A stretch of 64,000 nt of DNA from CAWBRT01 sp963819175 (GTDB lineage: Bacteria; Acidobacteriota; Terriglobia; Terriglobales; Acidobacteriaceae). Made by a program: the position numbers and the translations under genes. The notes under the pieces are model-generated. The model saw only the letters and a program-made list of their open reading frames with translations. It was not told where the DNA came from and did no database searches. Each line of letters begins with the position of its first letter. Position 1 is the first letter of the stretch. The DNA lies in contig CAWFVJ010000020.1 of assembly GCA_963819175.1 (NCBI GenBank), positions 1-64,000 of the forward strand, given 5' to 3'. Shown one piece after another: positions 57,247-64,000 of the stretch.

Positions 57247-57378
57247 TCGGGCCAGCGTCCGCCAGGTTTCAACCCGCCGTCGATCCACCATTTTTGGCGC
57301 TAGTACATCTTTGATTAAGACCCGGCAACTCGGCTGCCTTGTATAATTAGGGCGAATCTGAGATTGACTTTTACCCTC

Positions 57379-58338
57379 ATGGCGGCCATTGAAACCTTCA
57401 GACTGGCGAAGTCTTACAAGGTTGGCTTCTGGCGGCAGCGCGAACGAGAGGCGCTGTCTCCGCTAACCCTCTCGGTGCAGGAAGGCGAGGTTTTCGGCTA
57501 CCTTGGCCCCAACGGCGCCGGCAAGACGACCACCCTTAAGCTACTGATGGGTCTTATCTATCCCACGTCAGGAACGGCGACCATTCTGGGGCGTCCGCTG
57601 GACGATCCTTCGATGAAGGCGCAGATCGGTTTCCTTCCCGAGCAGCCCTACTTTTACGACCATCTGAGCGCACGCGAGTTGCTCACCTATCTTGCCAGCC
57701 TTTCGGGCGTCTCCGCCGGAGACAGGAAGGGGCGGGTCGAGACGGTACTGCGCCGGGTTGGCATTCACGAGCACGCCGACCTGCAGCTTCGTAAGTTTTC
57801 CAAGGGCATGCTCCAGCGCGTCGGAATCGCTCAGGCCATCGTCCATGACCCGAAACTAATCTTTCTGGACGAGCCAATGTCGGGGTTGGACCCGATTGGC
57901 CGGCGTGAAGTGCGCGACCTGATCCAGTCGCTGAAGGACGAAGGCAAGACAATCTTTTTTTCAACCCACATCCTGTCCGACGCCGAGACACTGTGCGACC
58001 GCGTGGCTGTTTTGAACCATGGCCAATTACGCGGCATAGGGGTGGTAGCTGACCTGGTGCGCGAAGTCAGCGGAAGGGTCGAGGTCGTCTGGGAAGGGGT
58101 TGCGGCCGCGGACGCGATCGTCGAACTCGGGGCCGAAATACACAGCAGTGGAGCGTTCTTCCGGGCGGTGCTGCCGGAGCTATCGATGGAACGCGCCGTC
58201 GATATCATTCGCAATAAAGGCTCCCGGCTTATCTCGCTGACGCCCGTGCGTGCAACCCTGGAGGATTTCTTCCTGGAGCGCATCGAGGGAGAAGTTGAAA
58301 CAGAATCGAAGGTAGCTTCGGGGGAGGGCGCATCGTGA
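57379..58338 (+). CDS. ABC transporter ATP-binding protein
   Basis: Reading from ATG 57379 gives ~319 aa. Walker A is GPNGAGKTTTLKLLM (about 45-59), the Q-loop lies near FLPEQ, the signature is LRKFSKGMLQRVGIAQAI and Walker B is LIFLDEPMSGLDPIGRREV. The C-terminal ~90 residues are an extension as seen in ABC-2-type exporters. The stop overlaps the permease start (GTGATC), so they are translated together. Confidence 0.93.
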   Translation: MAAIETFRLAKSYKVGFWRQREREALSPLTLSVQEGEVFGYLGPNGAGKTTTLKLLMGLIYPTSGTATILGRPLDDPSMKAQIGFLPEQPYFYDHLSARELLTYLASLSGVSAGDRKGRVETVLRRVGIHEHADLQLRKFSKGMLQRVGIAQAIVHDPKLIFLDEPMSGLDPIGRREVRDLIQSLKDEGKTIFFSTHILSDAETLCDRVAVLNHGQLRGIGVVADLVREVSGRVEVVWEGVAAADAIVELGAEIHSSGAFFRAVLPELSMERAVDIIRNKGSRLISLTPVRATLEDFFLERIEGEVETESKVASGEGAS

Positions 58339-59114
58339 TCGGCAGAATTCGCGTAATCGCCTTCAATACGTTCCGCGAGGCAGTTCGCGACCGCGTGCTC
58401 TACAACCTGGTGGTCTTTGCGATTCTGATGGTTGGCGGAGCGCTTTTGATGGGACGCATCTCGATCCGCATCGAGCGCCTGGTGCTGGTAAACCTCGGGC
58501 TGACGGCGATTGCGCTGTTCGGCATTGTCATCGCCATCTTTCTGGGAATTGGCTTGGTCAGCAAAGAGATCGAGCGCCGTACTCTCTACACAGTACTGGC
58601 GGCGCGGCCAGTGCGACGATGGGAGTTCATTGTCGGCAAGCAATTGGGCCTGATTGCCACCCTGGTGGTAAACGCCGGATTTATGAGCGTCGCCTTTTTC
58701 GCGGCGCTGCTCTATTTGCAGAATCGGTTCGAGCCGGCTGACCGCTTTCTGCTGGTGGCGCTCTACTTCATCGTTTTGCAGTTCGTGGTCATAACGTCGC
58801 TGGCCCTGATGTTTTCCACCTTTTCATCGCCTCTGCTCTCCACAATTTTCACGTTCTCGTTGTTCGTGATTGGCACCTTCGCCGAGGATCTTCGCGGCTT
58901 CGGAGCGATGGCCGGGGGAGCGACCCACTGGCTGACCACCGGACTGGCGTATGTGCTGCCCAATTTCGCCGTTTTCAATGTGGTTTCCGAGGTTGCGCAT
59001 TCCGTGCCGGTACCCGGCCAGTTGATTCTGTTCAACAGCCTCTATGCCCTGCTTTATGCGACGGCTGTCACCAGCATGGCGGTGCTGATCTTCGACCGCC
59101 GGAATCTGAAATGA
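58335..59114 (+). CDS. ABC-2-type transporter permease
   Basis: The 259-aa product has six hydrophobic helices and an N-terminal cytoplasmic coupling helix (VIAFNTFREAVRDRVLYNLV). ABC-2 permeases export small molecules or polysaccharide. It is translated from a GTG overlapping the ATPase stop and overlaps the TPR gene by 4 bp, so one operon is likely. Confidence 0.88.
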   Translation: MIGRIRVIAFNTFREAVRDRVLYNLVVFAILMVGGALLMGRISIRIERLVLVNLGLTAIALFGIVIAIFLGIGLVSKEIERRTLYTVLAARPVRRWEFIVGKQLGLIATLVVNAGFMSVAFFAALLYLQNRFEPADRFLLVALYFIVLQFVVITSLALMFSTFSSPLLSTIFTFSLFVIGTFAEDLRGFGAMAGGATHWLTTGLAYVLPNFAVFNVVSEVAHSVPVPGQLILFNSLYALLYATAVTSMAVLIFDRRNLK

Positions 59115-60043
59115 GCAGCAGCCGCGCCAAAGCCAGTCTGGGCGTCTGGCTGCTGCTTTTCTCGTGCCTGAGCCTGAGCATACTTGCGTTGCGGAAAAGC
59201 GATGACGTGCGGGAGCGCGTTAGTCTGAAAGAAGCGCTTTATATTCCATCGGCAAAGGCAGTCAAGGCATTGAGTTTGGGATATACCGGATTAATGGCGG
59301 ATCTGTACTGGACGCGAGTGGTGCAGTATTTTGGCGGCAAGCACCACATGCAGGCCGAACAATACAAACTGCTGGCGCCGCTGCTGGACATTACGACGAC
59401 GCTCGATCCGCACCTGCTGATCGCCTACGAATTCGGCTCCATCTTCCTCGCCCAGAATCCGCCCGAAGGAGCCGGCGATCCCGAAGCAGCGGCTGCCTTG
59501 GTGAAGAAAGGAATCCGGGAAAATCCCGAAGCTTGGCGCCTCTGGTATCACCTGGGATACATCTATTTCGACGAACTGCATGACAGCAAAGCGGCGTCGG
59601 AGGCCTTTCTGCAAGGATCGCAAGTTCCGGGAGCCCTGCCGTGGATGAAGGTGATGGCCGCCGCCCTCGCCCAACATGCGGGGGAGGCGGAAACCGCACG
59701 GTTTCTCTGGACGCAGATCTACAACAGTTCCGATAACCCGGACATTCGCGAAAACGCAGCAAAACGCCTGCTTGCCCTAAAGGTCGACAATGACGTGGAG
59801 CGGTTGCAGGCGATGGCAAACCGTTACCAGCGTGAAACTGCAACCGTGCCGGAAAGCTTTCTTCAACTCGTGCAAGCCGGGTACCTGCCTCGGTTGCCAG
59901 CCGATCCGCTGGGCAATCCGTACTTACTATTGGATGGCCGAGTACAGGTTTCCCGCCCCGACTCTCTGCCGTTCATTACCAAGGGATTGCCTCCGGGCCA
60001 GAAGCCGTCCTTCCTGGCGAAGCCCAAAGCCGGAAGTTTATGA
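59111..60043 (+). CDS. TPR-like protein in exporter operon
   Basis: The 310-aa product has an N-terminal hydrophobic helix (ASLGVWLLLFSCLSLSILAL) that may anchor it, followed by helical repeats (YIPSAKAVKALSLGYTGLMA; ENPEAWRLWYHLGYIYFDEL) typical of TPR proteins, and a Pro-rich C-terminus. No specific family is recognised. It is in a four-gene operon with an ABC-2 exporter and a LolA-like gene, each overlapping the next by 4 bp. Confidence 0.75.
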   Translation: MSSSRAKASLGVWLLLFSCLSLSILALRKSDDVRERVSLKEALYIPSAKAVKALSLGYTGLMADLYWTRVVQYFGGKHHMQAEQYKLLAPLLDITTTLDPHLLIAYEFGSIFLAQNPPEGAGDPEAAAALVKKGIRENPEAWRLWYHLGYIYFDELHDSKAASEAFLQGSQVPGALPWMKVMAAALAQHAGEAETARFLWTQIYNSSDNPDIRENAAKRLLALKVDNDVERLQAMANRYQRETATVPESFLQLVQAGYLPRLPADPLGNPYLLLDGRVQVSRPDSLPFITKGLPPGQKPSFLAKPKAGSL

Positions 60044-60726
60044 GTCGAATGTTAAAAGTCTGCCTGCTCGCGCTGCTTCCCTGCCTCTTTGTTTTTGGCT
60101 GGGGTTTTGGCCAGTTGCACGCCCAGACACCTGACTTGCGCCACGTTGCCGACGGGGTCGATAAGCACTACAACGGCTTGGCTTCGCTCGAAGCCGGCTT
60201 CAGCGAGGGTTTTCGCGGAGGCGGGCTGGCGCGCAGCGAGTCCGGGACGATGTGGTTGAAAAAACCGGGCAAAATGCGCTGGGAGTACAACACTCCGGTG
60301 AAGAAGCTCTTCGTTTCGGACGGTAAGACCGCATGGTTTTACGTTCCAGGCGAGCGGCAGGCACGCCGCGCCGCCGTCAAAAGACTCGACGACCTGAAAT
60401 CGCCGTTGCGCTACCTGCTGGGACATACCAAGCTGGAAAAGGAGTTCTCTTCCCTGTCCTTTGCCGCCGGCGAGCGGCTCGACCAGCCAACGGATGTTGC
60501 GCTCTCAGGCGTGCCCAAGGGGATGGAGGATCGAATTTCCAAAGTTATACTCGAAATCACCCCAGACAGCCGCATCTCCCGAATCTCCATCTACTCTCTT
60601 GACGGCTCGGTTACGGACTTTCGCTTCGAGGAGGAACGCGACAACGTGCCGATCCGCAATGAGCGCTTTCAGTTCCAGCCACCGCCGGGACTGGAGGTGC
60701 TTGGAACGACGGAACTTGGGCCTTGA
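60040..60726 (+). CDS. lolA: LolA-like outer-membrane lipoprotein carrier
   Basis: The ~228-aa product has a signal peptide (LLALLPCLFVFGWGFGQLHA) and the LolA fold: YNGLASLEAGFSEGFRGGG, GTMWLKKPGKMRWEYNTPVK, and DGKTAWFYVPGERQA, matching the W-L-x-R-P-G-x-x-R-W and D-G segments of LolA. It carries lipoproteins across the periplasm to the outer membrane. Its overlap with the ABC/TPR genes suggests a dedicated export route, but LolCDE is a different ABC type. Confidence 0.85.
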   Translation: MSRMLKVCLLALLPCLFVFGWGFGQLHAQTPDLRHVADGVDKHYNGLASLEAGFSEGFRGGGLARSESGTMWLKKPGKMRWEYNTPVKKLFVSDGKTAWFYVPGERQARRAAVKRLDDLKSPLRYLLGHTKLEKEFSSLSFAAGERLDQPTDVALSGVPKGMEDRISKVILEITPDSRISRISIYSLDGSVTDFRFEEERDNVPIRNERFQFQPPPGLEVLGTTELGP

Positions 60727-60843
60727 GAGGGTGTTTAAGCTGTAATCCAGTACTTCTCCAAGTGTTAAACTGGATTGGTAGCCGATCCCGATGATCGGCT
60801 TCAGCAGCTCGGGCCCGCCTCTGTAGTCAGTATTGAAACTGCC

Positions 60844-62055
60844 ATGGCAGATTACCTAGTCAAAGTGGCTGACGAACGCGGCCGCGTAACCGAACAAACG
60901 GAGAAGGGATTCTCGGAAGACGAGATTCGCAACCGATACGTCCAGCAGGGGTACCTTGTTTACTCGATCAAGCCGAGGGCGTTGCTGGGGAGACGGGGCT
61001 GGCGTCCATCGTCTCGACGCAAGGTAAAGCTCAGCCAGTTCGTCATTTTCAACCAGCAGTTTCTTACTCTGTTTCGCGCCGGGCTGCCGATCGTGCAGGG
61101 ACTGGATTTGCTGGCTAAGCGCGAGAAGAACAAGTTTTTTCGCTCGGTGCTGCAAGATGTTCGCGACCGGGTCAAGGGGGGCGAACCCCTCTCGGAAGCC
61201 TTTGAAGCACAAGGAGTATTTCCCAAAATTTACTCGACCACGCTGTTGGCGGGCGAGAAGAGCGGCAACCTCGACGAAGTGCTTGCGCGCTACCTGGGCT
61301 TTTTGCGGCTGACGTTGACGTTCCGGAAAAAGCTGGTGACGTCGCTGATTTACCCGGCGGTGCTGGTGGTAGGCGTCACCGTTTTGATTACTTTTCTGGT
61401 TACGTTCGTCGTTCCGCGGTTTGGCGCGTTGTATGCCGACTTGGGAGAGAATCTGCCGGCCATCACCATGTTTACACTTACGATGGCCAACAATATTAAG
61501 ACGTACCTGCCGATCATCGTGCTGGCATTGGCCGCGGCTGGGATCTTGCTGCACCGCTGGTCGCTCACCGACCGGGGCGGCCAGCAGATCGACAGGGTCA
61601 AGCTCAGCCTGCCCATATTCGGCGGCATCTGGATCAAGTATCAGGTGGCCATGCTGTCGCGTATGCTTTCAACCTTGCTGAGCGGAGGGTTACCCTTGGT
61701 GTCGGGGCTGGATACGGCATCGCAGTCGATGCAGAGCCGGCTGATGAAGACCGCGATCACTCAGGCCACGCAGAACGTTCGTGAGGGGCGCACTTTGGCG
61801 CACAGTCTGGAAGAGACAAAGCTCTTCCCCGCGCTTTCGGTCGAGATGATCGAGGTGGGAGAATCCACCGGGGCTTTGTCGGCGATGCTGAATTCAGTGG
61901 CCGATTTCTTTGAAGAGGACGTTCAGAACGCGCTGACGGCGGCAATGGCTTTGATCGAGCCGGCGATCATGATTTTCATGGGAATCATCGTCGCGTTCAT
62001 CTTGATTTCACTGTACCTGCCTATCTTCAGTATGGGCGTGGGCGTTAGCCATTAG
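60844..62055 (+). CDS. pilC: Type IV pilus/type II secretion inner-membrane protein PilC
   Basis: Reading from ATG 60844 gives ~403 aa. It has two repeats of the T2SF domain: KLSQFVIFNQQFLTLFRAGL PIVQGL and VAMLSRMLSTLLSGGLPLVS with three membrane helices. An N-terminal helical region (LVKVADERGRVTEQTEKGFS) precedes them. PilC/GspF is the platform protein that anchors the pilus ATPase. It is 18 bp before pilB. Confidence 0.93.
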   Translation: MADYLVKVADERGRVTEQTEKGFSEDEIRNRYVQQGYLVYSIKPRALLGRRGWRPSSRRKVKLSQFVIFNQQFLTLFRAGLPIVQGLDLLAKREKNKFFRSVLQDVRDRVKGGEPLSEAFEAQGVFPKIYSTTLLAGEKSGNLDEVLARYLGFLRLTLTFRKKLVTSLIYPAVLVVGVTVLITFLVTFVVPRFGALYADLGENLPAITMFTLTMANNIKTYLPIIVLALAAAGILLHRWSLTDRGGQQIDRVKLSLPIFGGIWIKYQVAMLSRMLSTLLSGGLPLVSGLDTASQSMQSRLMKTAITQATQNVREGRTLAHSLEETKLFPALSVEMIEVGESTGALSAMLNSVADFFEEDVQNALTAAMALIEPAIMIFMGIIVAFILISLYLPIFSMGVGVSH

Positions 62056-62073
62056 AAGTTTTGTGGAGTTTTC

Positions 62074-63711
62074 ATGTCTCAGCTTTTTGTTCAGACTCCG
62101 ATAGTGGAAGTGGGCGGCGAGGAAAGCCGGGCACGTGAGCTGGCCAACCGCTATCGATGCGAGTTTGTCGACCTGAGGAACCATCACATCCAGCACGAAC
62201 TGTTTCGCAAGGTTCCGGTGGATCTGATGTTCCGCGATAATTTCATTCCGCTGGAGGAGTTGCCCGACGGCCGGTTGGCGATCGCCATCGCCGACCCCGG
62301 CCAGTTGCCGATGATCGATGAGATCAGCCTGTTGCTGGGGCGCCGGATTGTTCCGCGCGTAGCCACGCTGTCGCAGATCAGCGACATTCTCAAGAAGACG
62401 GAGCAGTCGCAGCGCGTGTTGGACGAGGCCGGCGAGACCTTCACGCTGGACGTGATCCGCGAAGACGAGAACGGACAGGACGAGACCATCTCGTTCGAGC
62501 GGCTCACCCAGGAAAACGACATCAGTCCGATCATCCGCCTGGTGGATACAACGATCTTCACGGCCTTGCAGCGGCGAGCCAGCGATATTCACATCGAAAC
62601 GCGCGACGATTCCGTGATCATCAAGTACCGCATCGACGGCGTGCTCCAGGAAGCGATGAAGCCGATCGCGAAGGAGCATCACCAGACCATCATCTCGCGC
62701 GTCAAAGTAATGAGCGAGCTGGATATTTCGGAGCGGCGCGTGCCGCAGGACGGCCGCTTCCGCGTGCGCTACAACGGGCGAGCCATCGACTTTCGCGTCT
62801 CCATCATGCCGAGCATCCACGGCGAGGATGCCGTGCTGCGCGTGCTCGACAAAGAGTCGATGAGCGAGAAATTCAAGAAGCTCTCGCTCGATGTGGTCGG
62901 CTTCAGCGACGAGGATCTGAGGAAGTTCCGCCGTTATATCGCCGAGCCCTACGGCATGGTGCTGGTGACCGGCCCCACGGGCAGCGGCAAAACCACGACT
63001 CTGTACGCGGCGCTCAACGAAATCAAGACGGATGAAGACAAGATCATCACCATCGAAGATCCTGTCGAGTACCAGATCCGCGGGATCACGCAGATCCCGG
63101 TCAACGAAAAGAAGGGCCTGACCTTCGCCCGCGGCCTGCGCTCCATCCTGCGTCACGACCCGGACAAGATCATGGTGGGCGAGATCCGCGACACGGAAAC
63201 CGCGCAGATTGCCATCAACTCGGCGCTGACCGGCCACCTGGTCTTCACCACGGTCCACGCCAACAACGTGGTCGACGTGATCGGGCGGTTCCTGAACATG
63301 GGAGTCGAGGCCTACAACTTCGTCTCTTCGCTGAACTGCATTCTGGCGCAACGGCTGGTTCGCGTGATCTGCCAGCACTGCAAACAGCGCGTTTACTACC
63401 CCCCGGAACTGCTTGAAAGCAGCGGCCTCTCGCCGGACGCCAATGAAACCATCGTGTTCTACGAAGGGGCAGGCTGTATCGAGTGTTCCGGCAGCGGCTT
63501 CCGGGGACGAACCGCAATTCACGAATTGCTGGAGTTAACCGACCGCATTCGGGAGATGATTCTGGAGAAGAGGCCGAGCTCGGAGATTCGCAAGGCAGCA
63601 CGCGAAGACAGCATGCATTTTCTCCGGGAGTCGGCTCTGGCCAAGGTCAAGGACGGCGTTACCACTCTGAAGGAGATCAACAAGGTCACCTTCATTGAAA
63701 CGACGCGGTAA
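62074..63711 (+). CDS. pilB: Type IV pilus assembly ATPase PilB
   Basis: The 545-aa product is a secretion ATPase that drives pilus extension. The N-terminal T2SSE_N-like domain covers the first ~150 residues; Walker A is VTGPTGSGKTTTLYAALNEI (about 298-317). The Asp box is IEDPVEYQI, Walker B is DKIMVGEIRDTETAQIAI and the His box HLVFTTVHANN. A tetracysteine zinc site (CQHC...CIECSGSG) is present, as in PilB/GspE. It is full length and follows pilC. Confidence 0.95.
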   Translation: MSQLFVQTPIVEVGGEESRARELANRYRCEFVDLRNHHIQHELFRKVPVDLMFRDNFIPLEELPDGRLAIAIADPGQLPMIDEISLLLGRRIVPRVATLSQISDILKKTEQSQRVLDEAGETFTLDVIREDENGQDETISFERLTQENDISPIIRLVDTTIFTALQRRASDIHIETRDDSVIIKYRIDGVLQEAMKPIAKEHHQTIISRVKVMSELDISERRVPQDGRFRVRYNGRAIDFRVSIMPSIHGEDAVLRVLDKESMSEKFKKLSLDVVGFSDEDLRKFRRYIAEPYGMVLVTGPTGSGKTTTLYAALNEIKTDEDKIITIEDPVEYQIRGITQIPVNEKKGLTFARGLRSILRHDPDKIMVGEIRDTETAQIAINSALTGHLVFTTVHANNVVDVIGRFLNMGVEAYNFVSSLNCILAQRLVRVICQHCKQRVYYPPELLESSGLSPDANETIVFYEGAGCIECSGSGFRGRTAIHELLELTDRIREMILEKRPSSEIRKAAREDSMHFLRESALAKVKDGVTTLKEINKVTFIETTR

Positions 63712-63725
63712 GAGATAATCAAAAA

Positions 63726-64000
63726 ATGTTGGAACGCAAAAGAACGGCGGTCGGACCGATGTACGCCTGCGAGATTACGCCAACGGCAGTCATCGCAGCC
63801 CGGGCTGCGGCTCTCAGCAACGCGGTGGAACAACTGAGCACGCGTTCGCTTCCCGCCGGCGCCCTCGTCCCTTCGCTGTTGACGGAGAACATTCTGCAAC
63901 GCGAGGTGGTGAAAGAAGCCGTCGGCCAGGTGTTGGTAGCGGTTGGCGCCCAGGCGCACGATGTCATCGCGATTGTGCCCGACGCCGCTTGCCGCATCGC
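63726..64000 (+). CDS. pilM: PilM-like pilus assembly protein, 5' part (runs off window)
   Basis: About 91 codons are visible from ATG 63726, 14 bp after pilB. MLERKRTAVGPMYACEITPT then LVAVGAQAHDVIAIVPDAAC resemble the actin-like N-terminus of PilM homologues in acidobacterial pilus clusters. PilM binds PilN and sits with PilB/PilC, so a pilMNOPQ cluster is expected beyond the window edge. The assignment is by position and short similarity only. Confidence 0.6.
   Translation, partial: MLERKRTAVGPMYACEITPTAVIAARAAALSNAVEQLSTRSLPAGALVPSLLTENILQREVVKEAVGQVLVAVGAQAHDVIAIVPDAACRI

Noticed and set aside
1..64000. CRISPR array.
   Set aside because: No series of regularly spaced identical repeats with unique spacers was seen; the repeats are palindromic intergenic elements or short tandem units.

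Overview
The window reads as chromosomal DNA of an acidobacterium, most likely class Terriglobia (Acidobacteriia). I infer this from the style of the proteins, the dnaX-ybaB-recR cluster, the block of type IV pilin and pilus-assembly genes, the conserved acidobacterial hypothetical proteins, and the many GC-rich palindromic intergenic repeats. No rRNA gene or species-diagnostic marker is present, so the taxonomy is an inference.

Region 1-6465 is the right part of an integrated element whose left end lies outside the window. It ends at the 5' half of a tRNA-Arg(CCU), next to a tyrosine integrase, an excisionase-like HTH protein, an unknown coupled protein and a truncated CHC2 primase. The primase was cut just before its TOPRIM motif by an IS66 element. 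That IS66 was later hit by an ISL3 element, which left an 8-bp target duplication. Region 6.5-7.5 kb has no clear protein gene but holds a palindromic repeat and a minus-strand RNA candidate with a 10+10 bp pseudoknot topology and a terminator.

From 7.5 to 25 kb the genes are mostly housekeeping or accessory: a lone nuoB, xdhC and a mocA-like gene (molybdenum cofactor), HAD phosphatases, a broken IS3 upstream of a lipoprotein gene, a NifU-like scaffold, a Nudix hydrolase, an NRAMP-related transporter paired with a membrane-free MgtE-like sensor, an RsbW/RsbV-type pair, dnaX-ybaB-recR, and a lone receiver protein. From 25 to 47 kb come hydrolases, murA, a membrane glycosyltransferase, uppP, a pfkB-type kinase with mtnP, a secreted zinc peptidase (frameshifted), a ygfZ-DUF1844-MBL-ribF run, two divergent cytochromes c, EamA and CDF transporters, aroB-menG and nadB. 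From 47 to 57 kb come two small stress-type proteins, a GNAT acetyltransferase, a large TPR protein, rlmN, an M16 peptidase, a PMT-type glycosyltransferase and three tandem pilins, each preceded by a GG-N10-GC (sigma-54-like) element. The window closes with an ABC exporter/TPR/LolA operon and the start of a type IV pilus operon (pilC, pilB, pilM-like).

Two features run through the whole window. First, several dispersed palindromic repeat families occur, some of them inside coding sequences in frame. Second, there are many one-base frame breaks in otherwise well conserved genes (dnaX, two pilins, the zinc peptidase, the TPR protein, IS66 tnpA). These could be real decay or indel errors in the assembly, and they should be settled before any biology is read from them.
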